Notes under the pieces: generated by a model
What the model saw: only the letters and a program-made list of their open reading frames with translations
Databases searched by the model: none
Told to the model about the DNA's origin: nothing
Part shown: piece by piece, positions 1-9,912 of the stretch
Layout of the letters: every line of letters starts with the position of its first letter
How positions within the stretch are numbered: position 1 is the stretch's first letter
Made by a program: the position numbers and the translations under genes
DNA from: Anaerotardibacter muris
Lineage (GTDB): Bacteria; Actinomycetota; Coriobacteriia; Coriobacteriales; Eggerthellaceae
Reading direction: 5' to 3'
NCBI RefSeq assembly: GCF_943192915.1
Contig: NZ_CALPCD010000003.1
Span: forward strand, 62,001-126,000
DNA length: 64,000 nucleotides

Positions 1-1
1 G

Positions 2-1108
2 TTGCTTGCGGGTACGTTGCTGGTCTTGCTCAGCTTCTTCTTCATGGGCTACTACAAGCCTGGTTGGCTGGTGAAGATCTTCCGCGTGGTCGAGAACATC
101 ATCAATAAGGTCATCGGTATCGTGAAGCGTCAACTGCCCAAGAATTGGGGCAAGTCCACGGCGCAGTCTTTCATCAATTCCGCGCTGGTGCTCGCCCATA
201 ATCCTAAGGGTGCGCTCATCACGGTGTTCTACGCAGCGGTCTCAGCGCTTCTGAACATGGCCTGTCTCATCGCCATCGGCGTAGCCTTTGGTTTCGAGGA
301 TATCCCCACGTTGGTGGCTGCTTTCTCGGTCGCCGCTATCGCGGTCATCTTAAGCCCTACGCCGCAAGGTGTTGGCGTGGTCGAGGCCGCCATCGCAGCA
401 ATCCTTACCAGCGCAGGTTGCTCGCTTTCGGTAGCAACTGCTATTGCGCTTGTCTATCGTGGCATCATGTTCTGGATCCCGTTCTGCATCGGTGCTATCT
501 TGCTTTCCCAGTCGGGCTTCTTCCAGTCGAAGAAGGACACCTCGCTCAAAGGCAAGTACAAGGACACGGGCTGGATCGCTGGTACGTTGGTCATCATCAC
601 GGCCGTGGTGAACCTGGTCATGGCCTTCTTGCCCGATGTTGCTGACACCTACAGCATGCTCACGCAGTGGATCGACATCGGTAATGTGGTCGGTGGTCCG
701 TTGCTCGTTGCAACAGGTGTGCTCCTGCTCATCCTTGGCGTAGGCCTTATCTTCCGCTTCCGTATAGCCTGGGCTTTTGCCCTTACGCTCATCGTCATCC
801 TTGCAGGCTTCGAGTTCGTCTTCCATGAAACGGTGAAGGTCGCTATCCCTATGACGGCATTAGCGCTCTGGCTCTTCTTTAAGCGTGATGCCTTCAGCGA
901 GCCGTTCACGTTCGACTACAAGAAGCGTGAAAGAGCGCTCGACCAGTCTGCTTCGCACGGTGAGAAGAAGCTTGAAGAAGCCAAGGATAAGAGGGACGAA
1001 GCGGTGGACGATCTGGTGCCTGAATCAGTGCGCGAAGGTGCCCAAGAAACCGTTGATGAAGCGGTGAAGATCAAGACCAAGATCGACGCTGAGATCAATA
1101 AGGCCTAG
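2..1108 (+). CDS. Flippase-like (LPG synthase TM / YbhN-type) membrane protein, 5'-truncated
   Basis: The reading frame is open from the first bases, so the true start lies upstream. About 368 residues remain. They contain several hydrophobic segments and the stretch SPTPQGVGVVEAAIAAIL followed by an ALVYRG segment, the signature of the lysylphosphatidylglycerol-synthase transmembrane / flippase-like family (PF03706 type). The last 70 residues are charged and helical (many E, K, D), a probable cytoplasmic tail. Members of the family move or modify lipids or glycolipids in the membrane, but the substrate cannot be told from sequence. An intrinsic terminator follows, separating it from leuC. 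Confidence 0.75.
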   Translation: MLAGTLLVLLSFFFMGYYKPGWLVKIFRVVENIINKVIGIVKRQLPKNWGKSTAQSFINSALVLAHNPKGALITVFYAAVSALLNMACLIAIGVAFGFEDIPTLVAAFSVAAIAVILSPTPQGVGVVEAAIAAILTSAGCSLSVATAIALVYRGIMFWIPFCIGAILLSQSGFFQSKKDTSLKGKYKDTGWIAGTLVIITAVVNLVMAFLPDVADTYSMLTQWIDIGNVVGGPLLVATGVLLLILGVGLIFRFRIAWAFALTLIVILAGFEFVFHETVKVAIPMTALALWLFFKRDAFSEPFTFDYKKRERALDQSASHGEKKLEEAKDKRDEAVDDLVPESVREGAQETVDEAVKIKTKIDAEINKA

Positions 1109-1133
1109 ATACGTTGCATTGACCGCTACGAAG

Positions 1134-1153
1134 GAGCCCTGAGGGGCTCTTTT
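1134..1153 (+). terminator. Intrinsic terminator after flippase-like gene
   Basis: A 6-bp stem GAGCCC/GGGCTC with a 4-nt loop is followed by TTTT, 26 bp after the stop codon. Confidence 0.7.
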
Positions 1154-1157
1154 GCTG

Positions 1158-1163
1158 TATAAT
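1158..1163 (+). promoter_or_regulatory. Candidate -10 box for leuCDB
   Basis: A perfect TATAAT lies 50 bp before leuC and directly after the upstream terminator. No good -35 box is seen at the usual spacing. Confidence 0.5.
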
Positions 1164-1213
1164 AACCTGGCTTTACACGATCCACTGAAACACACGTCAG
1201 ACAAGGAGAGCAT

Positions 1214-2482
1214 ATGGCACGTCCGATGACCATGGCTGAAAAGATTCTTGCTGCTCACGCGGGCCTTGAAGAGGTCGTTCCGGGGCAGCTGATCGAATGC
1301 GATCTTGATCTGGTGCTCGCGAATGATATCACGGCTCCGATCGCGATCCAGGAATTCAAGAAGGTTGGTGTTGATGAAGTATTCGACCCCACCAAGATCG
1401 CGTTGGTACCCGACCATTATGCTCCCAACAAGGACATCAAGAGCGCTGAACAGGCGAAGATCGTGCGCGACTTCGCGCGCGAACAAGGCATCACGCATTA
1501 TTACGAAGTGGGCTGCATGGGCGTTGAGCATGCGCTCCTGCCTGAACAAGGCGTGGTGGGCGCAGGTGATCTTATCATCGGCGCAGACAGTCACACCTGC
1601 ACGTATGGCGCGCTTGGCGCATTCTCCACGGGTGTTGGCTCTACTGATGCGGGCATCGGTCTTGCCACAGGTAAGGCATGGTTCAAGGTTCCCGAATCCA
1701 TCCTCTTCAATATCGACGGCCAGCTGAACCCAGGCGTTACGGGCAAGGACATCATCCTGCACATCATCGGCCTTATCGGTGTCGATGGCGCGCTCTATCA
1801 GGCCATGGAATTCCGCGGTAGCGCCATCGAGAGCCTGAACATGGACGAGCGCCTTTCTATCTCCAATATGGCTATCGAAGCAGGTGGCAAGGCAGGCCTC
1901 ATCCCGGTCGATGATGTCACCCGCGCTTATATGGATGGACGCGTAGAACGCCCCTATACCGAATACCACTCTGACCCAGACGCGGAATACGCGCAGGTCA
2001 TCAATATCAAAGCTGAAGACATCGTACCCACGGTAGCCTTCCCGCACCTGCCTTCCAACACGCGTCCTGCAAGCGAAGCGCGCGATATCAACATCGATCA
2101 GGCGGTCATCGGTTCGTGCACTAATGGTCGTATCGAAGACATGCGCCAAGCCGCTGCAGTGCTGAAGGGCCGCAAGGTCCATCCTTATGTTCGTTGCATC
2201 ATCATCCCTGCTACTCAGCAGGTCTATCGTCAGTGCATCGATGAAGGCCTGATGGATATCTTCATCGAGTCGAATTGTGCGGTCTCCACGCCCACCTGCG
2301 GTCCGTGCTTGGGTGGCTACATGGGCATCCTCGCAGCAGGGGAGCGCGCTATCGCCACTACCAATCGTAATTTCGTTGGCCGTATGGGCGACCCCACCAG
2401 CGAGGTGTATCTTTCCTCGCCAGCAGTAGCAGCAGCTAGCGCTGTGCTGGGTCACATCGGTCTGCCTGAAGATCTAGATTAG
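1214..2482 (+). CDS. leuC: 3-isopropylmalate dehydratase large subunit
   Basis: LeuC with LeuD isomerises 2-isopropylmalate to 3-isopropylmalate in leucine synthesis, using a [4Fe-4S] cluster. The 422-residue protein has the aconitase-family cluster ligands: Cys302 in GSCTNGR and Cys362/Cys365 in [30 protein letters not shown] is the substrate-binding region. The length fits the shorter (archaeal/HacA-like) LeuC class of about 420 residues rather than the 465-residue enterobacterial form. The start has an AAGGAGAG RBS. leuD follows after 9 bp and leuB after that, so the three form one operon. No leuA is in the window. Confidence 0.95.
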   Translation: MARPMTMAEKILAAHAGLEEVVPGQLIECDLDLVLANDITAPIAIQEFKKVGVDEVFDPTKIALVPDHYAPNKDIKSAEQAKIVRDFAREQGITHYYEVGCMGVEHALLPEQGVVGAGDLIIGADSHTCTYGALGAFSTGVGSTDAGIGLATGKAWFKVPESILFNIDGQLNPGVTGKDIILHIIGLIGVDGALYQAMEFRGSAIESLNMDERLSISNMAIEAGGKAGLIPVDDVTRAYMDGRVERPYTEYHSDPDAEYAQVINIKAEDIVPTVAFPHLPSNTRPASEARDINIDQAVIGSCTNGRIEDMRQAAAVLKGRKVHPYVRCIIIPATQQVYRQCIDEGLMDIFIESNCAVSTPTCGPCLGGYMGILAAGERAIATTNRNFVGRMGDPTSEVYLSSPAVAAASAVLGHIGLPEDLD

Positions 2483-2491
2483 GAGCACGCC

Positions 2492-2989
2492 ATGCACTTC
2501 AAAGGAACCGTTCATCGCTATGGTCGAGACGTCGATACCGACGTTATCATCCCTGCTCGCTATCTGAACACCTCCGACCCAGCTGAACTTGCCAAACATT
2601 GTTTGGAGGATCTGGATCCCACGTTCGTGGAAAAGGTGCAGCCCGGCGACATCATCGTTGCTGAAGAGAACTTCGGTTGCGGTTCATCTCGCGAACATGC
2701 CCCTATTGCTATCAAGGCAGCGGGTATCGATGCGGTCATCGCGAAGAGCTTCGCCCGCATCTTCTATCGCAATTCCATCAACACAGGCCTTGCGATCCTC
2801 GAATGCCCCGAAGCTGTTGACGCTATCCAGGATGGACACGTGGTGTCGGTCGAGACCGAAACGGGCACTATCACTGACGAGACCACTGGTCAGACCTTCA
2901 CGGCTCAACCGTTCCCGCCGTTCATCGCTGACATCATCGAGCAGGGCGGCCTGATCAATCGCACGCGCAAGGTCTTAGGCAAGAACTAA
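2492..2989 (+). CDS. leuD: 3-isopropylmalate dehydratase small subunit
   Basis: This is the swivel-domain partner of LeuC. The 165-residue protein begins with the typical [21 protein letters not shown] region and carries [12 protein letters not shown], the conserved substrate-binding loop. Length is normal for the stand-alone small subunit. It starts 9 bp after leuC with a TAGGAG RBS that overlaps the leuC stop, indicating coupled translation of the two subunits. Confidence 0.95.
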   Translation: MHFKGTVHRYGRDVDTDVIIPARYLNTSDPAELAKHCLEDLDPTFVEKVQPGDIIVAEENFGCGSSREHAPIAIKAAGIDAVIAKSFARIFYRNSINTGLAILECPEAVDAIQDGHVVSVETETGTITDETTGQTFTAQPFPPFIADIIEQGGLINRTRKVLGKN

Positions 2990-3028
2990 GCGCATCACAA
3001 CAACCCACGAATACCAAGGAAAACAACA

Positions 3029-4138
3029 ATGGCTCAAACCTTCAAGATCTGTCTTCTCCCTGGCGATGGCATCGGCCCCGAGATCATCGCTGAGGGTGTT
3101 AAGGTCCTTGACGCTATCAGCGAAAAGTATGGCGTCACCTTCGAATACACTGAAGCGCTCATCGGCGGTCGTGCTATCGATGAAACGGGCAACCCACTGC
3201 CAGAAGCAACGCTTGCACTGGCATCTGCCTCTGATGCGGTGCTGTTGGCTGCGGTCGGCGGGCCGAAGTGGGACACCACCGATCCTACCAAGCCGCGTCC
3301 TGAACAGGGTCTGCTCGCTATCCGCAAAGGTCTTGGTCTCTATGCGAACTTGCGTCCCGTGGTCATCTTCAATGCATTGGCCGATGCCTCTACGCTGAAG
3401 CCCGAGGTCATCGATGGTGTTGATTGCGTCATCGTGCGCGAATTGACCGGCGGTCTCTATTTCGGCGATCGCGAACGTTCCTTCGATGTTGAAGGAGCGG
3501 GCATGAATGGCACCGCAGGTCAGCAGGCCTACGACACGTTGCTCTATTCCGAATACGAGATCGAACGTATCGTTCGTCATGCGTTCGAGACGGCGCAGAA
3601 GCGTCGAGGCCGCGTGCATTCTATCGATAAAGCCAACGTGCTCGAGACTTCTCGCATGTGGCGCGAGATCACGCATCGCATTGCCGAAGAGTACCCCGAT
3701 GTCGAGCTTATCGACATGCTGGTCGACAATGCCGCTATGCAGCTGATTAACGACCCGAAGCAGTTCGATGTTATGGTCACGGAGAACATGTTCGGCGACA
3801 TCCTTTCCGATGAAGCATCCATGCTCACAGGCTCGCTTGGCATGTTGGCATCTGCTTCGCTCGGCGATGGCACGGCGCTCTATGAGCCCAGCCATGGCAG
3901 CGCGCCCGATATCGCAGGCCAGGGCATTGCCAATCCGCTGGCCCAGATCCTTTCGGTTGAGATGATGCTGCGTTATAGCTTCGATATGAACGAAGCTGCT
4001 GACAATATCGCTCAGGCAGTGAATGCGGTGCTCGACGAAGGTTGGCGCACGGGCGATCTAGCTAACGCAAGCACTCCTAAGGACAAGGTCGTTGGCACCA
4101 AGGCCATGGGTGACCTGGTCGTTAGCCACCTTTCGTAA
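3029..4138 (+). CDS. leuB: 3-isopropylmalate dehydrogenase
   Basis: LeuB oxidatively decarboxylates 3-isopropylmalate with NAD+ to the 2-oxo acid precursor of leucine. The 369-residue protein starts with [11 protein letters not shown] (residues 9-19) and has [13 protein letters not shown] and, near residue 255, [17 protein letters not shown], the metal- and substrate-binding signature of the isocitrate/isopropylmalate dehydrogenase family. It follows leuD after 39 bp with an AAGGAAAA RBS. hisS starts 13 bp after its stop, so transcription may continue into the tRNA-synthetase genes. Confidence 0.95.
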   Translation: MAQTFKICLLPGDGIGPEIIAEGVKVLDAISEKYGVTFEYTEALIGGRAIDETGNPLPEATLALASASDAVLLAAVGGPKWDTTDPTKPRPEQGLLAIRKGLGLYANLRPVVIFNALADASTLKPEVIDGVDCVIVRELTGGLYFGDRERSFDVEGAGMNGTAGQQAYDTLLYSEYEIERIVRHAFETAQKRRGRVHSIDKANVLETSRMWREITHRIAEEYPDVELIDMLVDNAAMQLINDPKQFDVMVTENMFGDILSDEASMLTGSLGMLASASLGDGTALYEPSHGSAPDIAGQGIANPLAQILSVEMMLRYSFDMNEAADNIAQAVNAVLDEGWRTGDLANASTPKDKVVGTKAMGDLVVSHLS

Positions 4139-4151
4139 GGTAGGGTAGGGC

Positions 4152-5510
4152 ATGGCTATCCAAGCTCCTAAGGGCACTACCGATCTTCTACCTCGCGAAT
4201 CGCGTATTTGGGATCACTTCAAGCGCACTGCGTTCGGGGTGTTCTCCCGTTATGGTTACGAACCTATCGAAACGCCCATCTTCGAGCAGACCGAGCTATT
4301 CGTGCGCGGCATCGGTGAAGCCACTGATGTGGTCTCCAAAGAGATGTTCTCCACGATAACGGGCGAGAATCTGAAGACGCTGCTCGGTGGCGGGCACGTG
4401 AAGAGCAACAGCCGATTCAGCTTGCGACCTGAAGGCACGGCATCGGTGGTACGCGCGGTGGCGCAGCATAACCTGGTAACTCCTGGTGGTGTGCCCGCGA
4501 AGCTCATGTATGCGGGTCCGATGTTCCGCGCAGAGAATGTGCAGAAGGGCCGTCAGCGCCAATTCAACCAAGTGGGCATCGAATGCTTGGGCTCGGTCGA
4601 TCCAGCTATCGACGCAGAAGCCATCATCATGCTGATGCGCTTCTATCACAAGATCGGCTTGAAGCCCGAAACGCTGCGCTTGCTCATCAATTCCATGGGC
4701 TGCGAGAAGTGCCGTCCCGCTTATCGCGATGCGGTCGCTCATTTCTTGCTCGATCACGAATCGGAATTGTGCGAAGAATGCGTGAGCCGTGCTCATACCA
4801 ATCCGTTGCGCGCTTTCGACTGCAAGAAGGAAAACTGCCGCGAAGTGATGAAGAACGCTCCGCTCATCATCGATGCGCTCTGCGAAGAATGCAAAGACCA
4901 CTATGCTGCAGTGAAGGGCTATCTTGATGAAGCGGGTATCGCTTACATCGAAGATCCCACGCTGGTGCGCGGACTGGATTACTACACCCGCACAGTGTTC
5001 GAAGTGCAGGTCGTTGAAGGTATGGGTGCTCAGAATGCCATCGGCGGTGGCGGACGCTACGACAAGCTGATGGAAGAAGTAGGAGGCAACCCTACGCCAG
5101 GGCTTGGATTCGCGCTCGGTTTCGAGCGTTGCATCCTGGCGCTAGAAGCTCAAGGCTTCCAATTCGATGAAGCGCGCGTGCTCGAATGCTACGTGGCGTG
5201 CGTCGACCCTGCGGTGAAGCCGCAAGCCTTCATGTTGGTGCAGCGCCTGCGCGATGCAGGTTTTGCCACTGATATGGATCATCAAGGCAAGAGCCTCAAA
5301 GCTCAGTTCAAAGTTGCAGGCAAGCAGCATGTTCCTTATGTGTTCGTGCTCGGTCCTGACGAATTGGCCGCAGGAAGCGTTACCTGCCGCAACATGGATG
5401 CGCATGATGAAGTTACGCTCAACTTGGAAAAGCTCACCAAAGCGTTGGAACAAGCCGCTTTGACCGATGAGCCTACCGCCTTGGGCGATGTCATCACGCA
5501 ATCGTCATAA
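4152..5510 (+). CDS. hisS: Histidyl-tRNA synthetase
   Basis: Class II synthetase charging tRNA-His. The 452-residue protein shows motif 2 (MFRAENVQKGRQRQFNQVG near residue 120-140), the histidine-binding LVRGLDYYTRTVFEVQ near residue 270, and motif 3 (GFALGFER). The insertion domain carries repeated Cys pairs (CEKCRP, CEECVS, DCKKENC, CEECK), a Zn-ribbon-like pattern found in many Gram-positive HisRS. The C-terminal anticodon-binding domain is complete. It follows leuB after 13 bp. The cognate tRNA-His gene is elsewhere in the window at 26065. Confidence 0.95.
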   Translation: MAIQAPKGTTDLLPRESRIWDHFKRTAFGVFSRYGYEPIETPIFEQTELFVRGIGEATDVVSKEMFSTITGENLKTLLGGGHVKSNSRFSLRPEGTASVVRAVAQHNLVTPGGVPAKLMYAGPMFRAENVQKGRQRQFNQVGIECLGSVDPAIDAEAIIMLMRFYHKIGLKPETLRLLINSMGCEKCRPAYRDAVAHFLLDHESELCEECVSRAHTNPLRAFDCKKENCREVMKNAPLIIDALCEECKDHYAAVKGYLDEAGIAYIEDPTLVRGLDYYTRTVFEVQVVEGMGAQNAIGGGGRYDKLMEEVGGNPTPGLGFALGFERCILALEAQGFQFDEARVLECYVACVDPAVKPQAFMLVQRLRDAGFATDMDHQGKSLKAQFKVAGKQHVPYVFVLGPDELAAGSVTCRNMDAHDEVTLNLEKLTKALEQAALTDEPTALGDVITQSS

Positions 5511-5545
5511 CACCCTGCTTTAATAGGGAGCCAAGCAAAGAACCA

Positions 5546-5575
5546 CGCATCGATGCAGCGAACCTGCATCGTGCG
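5546..5575 (+). other. Hairpin in the hisS-aspS spacer / aspS leader
   Basis: CGCA-t-CGATGCAG pairs with CTGCATCG-TGCG around a 5-nt loop CGAAC, giving 12 base pairs with one bulged T. It lies 55 bp before the aspS ATG and has no U-run after it, so it is not an ordinary terminator. It may be a leader structure of aspS. I see no T-box hallmarks. Confidence 0.45.
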
Positions 5576-5629
5576 CGAAAGTAATACGAAAACGAAGTAC
5601 GGAATAGTACGCAAGGAGAGAATCGAGAA

Positions 5630-7408
5630 ATGAGCGAACTTAACAACAAGTTCAGCATGCACACCAAGACCTGCGGCGAGCTTCGCAAAGAAGATATCGG
5701 CGAAGAGGTCACGCTTACTGGTTGGGTCTGGCACAACCGCGACCACGGCGGTCTGATCTTCGTTGACCTGCGCGATCGCGATGGTTATACCCAGGTTGTC
5801 ATCGACCCTGATTGCGTCACTCCCGAAGAATTCCAGACGGCTGAACATCTTGGCCGTGAATGGGTCATCAAGATCACGGGCACCGTTCGCGCACGCCAGG
5901 AAGGCGCGGAGAACCCAGATATGGCCACTGGTCAGATCGAGGTGCTCGCTCGCGCGCTCAAGGTGCTGAACACGTCGCTCACTCCTCCGTTCTCCATCGA
6001 AGACGGTATCGAGACTGACGAGACCACTCGCATGAAGTGGCGCTTCCTCGATCTTCGTCGTCCTGAGATGTATCAAGCGCTCGCGCTGCGCCACACCGTG
6101 GCTCAGGCCATGCGCAAGGCCCTTAACGAACACGGTTTCCTCGAGGTTGAAACGCCCATCTTGGCGAACTCCACCCCTGAAGGCGCCCGTGACTATATCG
6201 TTCCCTCGCGTCCGAACCCGGGTACGTTCTATGCGCTGCCGCAGTCTCCGCAGCAGTTCAAGCAGATGCTCATGATCGGTGGCGTGGAACGCTATTACCA
6301 GATCGCACGCTGTTTCCGCGATGAAGACCTGCGCGCCGACCGTCAGCCTGAATTCACCCAGGTGGACATCGAGATGAGCTTCGTCGAAGGCGAAGACGTC
6401 ATGAACATGATGGAAGAAGTGTTGCGCGAGACCCTTGAAGCGGTAGGCGTCGAACAGCAGTTCCCGCTGCAGCGTATGCAGTATCGCGAGGCAATGGATC
6501 GCTTCGGTTGCGACCGTCCTGACACGCGCTTCGGCATGGAGCTAGTCGACATCACCGACATCGTGAAAGATTCTGGCTTCAAGGTCTTTTCGAGCGTTGC
6601 TCAGTCTGGCGGCATCGTGAAAGCCATCAACGCGAAAGGCGCAGGCGACTGGAGCCGTGGCGACATCGAGAAGCTGGCATCTATCGCAGAAGCGAATGGC
6701 GCGAAAGGTATGGCTTGGATCGCCTTCACTTCTGATGGAAAGGAAAAGAGCCCCATCATCAAGTTCTTCTCTGATGAAGAATTCGAAGGCATCAAGAAGG
6801 CGCTCGATGTTGAGCCAGGAGACCTGGTACTGTTCGCAGCCGACACCTATGAAGTAGCGAATGCGGTGCTGGCGGCGCTTCGCTTGCACATGGCGGATGC
6901 GCTCGGTATCGAACGAAATGGCCACGAACTGCTGTGGGTGGTCAATTTCCCGATGTTCCGCTACGACGAAGATGAAGGCAAATATGCTGCTGAGCATCAC
7001 CCCTTCACTCATGTGCTCGAAGAAGACCTGGACAAGATCGAATCCGATCCGCTGGCTTGCGGTAGCTATTCATACGACCTGGTCATGGATGGTTATGAAG
7101 TGGGCGGTGGCACCATTCGTATCCACGATGCTGAAGAGCAGAAGCGCATCTTGAAGGTCTGCGGACTTTCCGATGAAGAGATCGAAGAGAAGTTCGGCCA
7201 TCTTATTCACGCACTCGAGTTGGGCGCACCACCTCACGGTGGCATTGCGCTTGGTCTTGACCGCTTGGTCATGCTGCTGGGCAACAAGCAGTCCATCCGT
7301 GATGTTATCGCGTTCCCGAAGACCTCTTCGGCTTCAGACCCGATGACGGGTGCACCGAACCAAGTAACCCCACGTCAGCTCAAAGAAGTTGGTCTTCGTA
7401 TCCTCTAG
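5630..7408 (+). CDS. aspS: Aspartyl-tRNA synthetase
   Basis: Class II synthetase charging tRNA-Asp (and possibly tRNA-Asn where GatCAB is present). The 592-residue length is typical of bacterial AspRS. An N-terminal OB-fold anticodon-binding domain (VTLTGWVWHNRDHGGLIFVD) is followed by the catalytic core with motif 2 (CFRDEDLRADRQPEFTQ, near residue 225), the bacterial GAD insertion domain and motif 3 (GIALGLDRLVMLL). The ATG follows an AAGGAGAG RBS. A 12-bp hairpin precedes it in a 119-bp spacer after hisS. Confidence 0.95.
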   Translation: MSELNNKFSMHTKTCGELRKEDIGEEVTLTGWVWHNRDHGGLIFVDLRDRDGYTQVVIDPDCVTPEEFQTAEHLGREWVIKITGTVRARQEGAENPDMATGQIEVLARALKVLNTSLTPPFSIEDGIETDETTRMKWRFLDLRRPEMYQALALRHTVAQAMRKALNEHGFLEVETPILANSTPEGARDYIVPSRPNPGTFYALPQSPQQFKQMLMIGGVERYYQIARCFRDEDLRADRQPEFTQVDIEMSFVEGEDVMNMMEEVLRETLEAVGVEQQFPLQRMQYREAMDRFGCDRPDTRFGMELVDITDIVKDSGFKVFSSVAQSGGIVKAINAKGAGDWSRGDIEKLASIAEANGAKGMAWIAFTSDGKEKSPIIKFFSDEEFEGIKKALDVEPGDLVLFAADTYEVANAVLAALRLHMADALGIERNGHELLWVVNFPMFRYDEDEGKYAAEHHPFTHVLEEDLDKIESDPLACGSYSYDLVMDGYEVGGGTIRIHDAEEQKRILKVCGLSDEEIEEKFGHLIHALELGAPPHGGIALGLDRLVMLLGNKQSIRDVIAFPKTSSASDPMTGAPNQVTPRQLKEVGLRIL

Positions 7409-7466
7409 GGGACCTGCAAACGTTCTTTGATGAAGGCGTAGGAAGTAGGAAGAGAGAAAGAACAAC

Positions 7467-8966
7467 ATGACAGAACATACGCAACCCGCCCATGCGCAAG
7501 CAGCAGCAGAAGCTGCAGTGACGGGTTCGACCGACGAACAGAAGAAGATGAGCACGGGCAAAAAAGCGTTGCTTATCCTTGGTGCGGTCGTTTTGGTTCT
7601 GCTGCTCGTGGTTTATGGCGCAGGCGCGGTGTTCTTCTCGTCTCATTTCTATCCGAATACGCGCTTCAATGCTCAGGATATCTCCTTCCAGGCAGATACG
7701 GAATTCGTCTCTGAAGTTGAGGCTTTGGTGCCTTCTTATCAGCTCACCATCACGGGCGACGGCTACGAACAGGTGCTCACATCTGAACAGATCGAATTCG
7801 GTGTCGATCCTGATCGCGTACGTACTGACGCACTGGCTTCTCAGAATATCTGGCTGTGGCCGATCGAAGCATTCTTCGACCACGACATCAGCGATGCCAT
7901 CCATGCATACTTCAACCATCGCAAGGTCTCAGACATCATCACGCCTACCGTGACCGAATATAACAAGACCGCGAATGTGAGCGTTGATGCCACCATCGGC
8001 TATAACGAAGTGTTCAACACGGTGGTGGTCCAAGATGAGGTCTATGGCAACCAACTTGATCTGGACGCGTTCCTTGGCAAGATCGATGAAGCGCTCACGG
8101 GCATGGAGACTACCTATATCATCGATGGCGAGGCATGCATCCAGCCTGCTATCCTTTCTGACGATGAACGCTTCACAGCGGCGCTTCCTGCTGCTCAGAC
8201 CATCGTTGGTGGTGATATCGACCTGACCATGGCAGAAGGTGCGGTCTCTGCGGGCAAGGTTTCCAAGGAGCTGTTGGTATCTTGGCTTACGCTCGATCCC
8301 GAAACGCTGATGCCTTTGCTCGATGAAGCGCTGGTGACTGCATGGGCTGATCAGAAGAGTGCAGAGCTGAATACGGTCGGCACCACCCGCAAGTACACAC
8401 GTCCTGATGGCAAGAAGGTGACCGTTGGCGGCGGCGTGTATGGTTGGCGCGTGAATACGGCTGATCTGGCATCGACCATCATCGCGAACGCTACTGCGGG
8501 CAATTTCGAAGCCATCGATATTCCCTGTGAGCAAACCTCCGATATCTACAATGGTCCAGGTGGACGCGATTGGGGCGCCTATGTGGACATCGATCTATCC
8601 GAACAGAAGGTGCGCTATTTCAACGAGAACGACGAAGAGCTCTTCATAACCGATTGCGTGACGGGTAACATCTCTAACGGTCATGGCACGCCCACGGGCC
8701 TCTATTATCTGCGCATGAAGAAGAGCCCTGAAACGCTCACGGGTCTGAATGCAGACGGCTCGACCGACTACGAAACGAAGGTAACCTACTGGCTGCCCTT
8801 CATCCGCAACAGCATTGGTTTGCATGATGCCAGCTGGCGCGGCAATTTCGGTGGGTCTATCTACAAGACCAACGGTTCGCACGGCTGCGTGAACCTTCCT
8901 ACCAGCGCTGCGAAATGGTTCTACGATAATCTTGAAACGAACGTAGCGGTCATCGTCCATGAATAG
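7467..8966 (+). CDS. Membrane-anchored L,D-transpeptidase (YkuD family)
   Basis: The 499-residue protein has a short cytoplasmic N-terminus rich in Ala/Gln, one transmembrane segment at about residues 34-56 (ALLILGAVVLVLLLVVYGAG), an extracellular region resembling the peptidoglycan-binding domain that often precedes YkuD, and a C-terminal L,D-transpeptidase domain. The active-site motif is SHGCVNLP with Cys474, preceded by the conserved GLHDASWR and HGTPTGLYYL. Such enzymes make 3-3 crosslinks in peptidoglycan or attach proteins to it. The stop overlaps murI by 8 bp, placing two cell-wall genes in one operon. Confidence 0.9.
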   Translation: MTEHTQPAHAQAAAEAAVTGSTDEQKKMSTGKKALLILGAVVLVLLLVVYGAGAVFFSSHFYPNTRFNAQDISFQADTEFVSEVEALVPSYQLTITGDGYEQVLTSEQIEFGVDPDRVRTDALASQNIWLWPIEAFFDHDISDAIHAYFNHRKVSDIITPTVTEYNKTANVSVDATIGYNEVFNTVVVQDEVYGNQLDLDAFLGKIDEALTGMETTYIIDGEACIQPAILSDDERFTAALPAAQTIVGGDIDLTMAEGAVSAGKVSKELLVSWLTLDPETLMPLLDEALVTAWADQKSAELNTVGTTRKYTRPDGKKVTVGGGVYGWRVNTADLASTIIANATAGNFEAIDIPCEQTSDIYNGPGGRDWGAYVDIDLSEQKVRYFNENDEELFITDCVTGNISNGHGTPTGLYYLRMKKSPETLTGLNADGSTDYETKVTYWLPFIRNSIGLHDASWRGNFGGSIYKTNGSHGCVNLPTSAAKWFYDNLETNVAVIVHE

Positions 8967-9888
8967 CGATCAAGAACAACCCTATCGTTTCTTCGGCACC
9001 CAAGAAGAAGGCATCAATGGTGTACGTTCGGCTGTGTTCGATAATGCGCCTATTGGAGTGTTCGATTCTGGTTTTGGTGGCCTTACCGTAGCGCGCGAGA
9101 TAATGAAAGCGCTTCCGAATGAGAGCATCACCTATTTCGGTGACACGCTCCATTGTCCTTACGGTCCGCGTTCGCTCGAAGAGGTGCAAGGCTTCGTCGA
9201 TGCTATCTGCACTTGGCTGATGGATCGCAAGGTCAAGATGATCGTGATAGCCTGCAACACGGCAACAGCCGCTGGTCTTGCATTCGCTCAGACGAAATTT
9301 CCGGTGCCTGTTATCGGCGTTGTCGAACCTGGTGCGCGTGCTGCCGCGCGTGCAACGCGCAATAGAAGGGTAGGGGTCATCGCCACCAAGGGCACGGTGG
9401 AATCGGGCGTCTACACCGATGCTATCCGCAACATCGATGCGGGGATCACCGTGTTCTCCACGGCAACGCCGCGTTTCGTCGAGATAGCCGAAATGGGCTT
9501 GCGCATGGCGAAGGGGCCTATCGAGAGCTACACCTCGCTTGCTTCGCAAGTCTATATTCGCCCCGAATTCCAAGAGATCGCCCAAGACTACCTTGATCCG
9601 CTACGCCGCTGCGATGTTGATACGCTCGTTTTGGGCTGTACGCATTTTCCGCTGCTGAAGTCGCTCATCGGTGGCGTGATGGGCAGGGATGTTGTCCTGA
9701 TCTCTTCGGCTGCTGAAGTGGCGCGCGACTGTGTTGATGTGCTCACTCGTCAGGGAATCTGCGCAGAACAAGGGCACGAACCTATCTATGAATTCTTCAC
9801 ATCGAGCGAAGATCTTGACGATTTCCGTCGTTTTGGCGAGCGTGTGCTGCGTTTTCCGCTCGATGATCTTCAGCATATCGTTCTCTAA
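8959..9888 (+). CDS. murI: Glutamate racemase
   Basis: Converts L-glutamate to D-glutamate for peptidoglycan. Both catalytic cysteines are present: Cys99 in ACNTATAAG and Cys227 in LGCTHFPLL. The glycine-rich start PIGVFDSGFGGLTV is at residues 29-42. The chosen ATG overlaps the end of the L,D-transpeptidase gene by 8 bp and gives about 25 extra N-terminal residues. A GTG at 9034, just before FDNAPIGVFD, would give the usual family length, but neither start has a strong RBS. Confidence 0.93.
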   Translation: MNSDQEQPYRFFGTQEEGINGVRSAVFDNAPIGVFDSGFGGLTVAREIMKALPNESITYFGDTLHCPYGPRSLEEVQGFVDAICTWLMDRKVKMIVIACNTATAAGLAFAQTKFPVPVIGVVEPGARAAARATRNRRVGVIATKGTVESGVYTDAIRNIDAGITVFSTATPRFVEIAEMGLRMAKGPIESYTSLASQVYIRPEFQEIAQDYLDPLRRCDVDTLVLGCTHFPLLKSLIGGVMGRDVVLISSAAEVARDCVDVLTRQGICAEQGHEPIYEFFTSSEDLDDFRRFGERVLRFPLDDLQHIVL

Positions 9889-9912
9889 AGAGCGTTCTTG
9901 TAAGGAGCCGCC

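Noticed and set aside
1025..2455. 476-residue open frame antisense to leuC
   Set aside because: It lies entirely opposite a clear leuC with family motifs. Its translation shows no recognisable domain and it is a product of codon bias in a GC-rich gene.
5511..5629. T-box riboswitch before aspS
   Set aside because: The spacer is only 119 bp and lacks the T-box antiterminator sequence and a terminator hairpin; only the single bulged hairpin is present.
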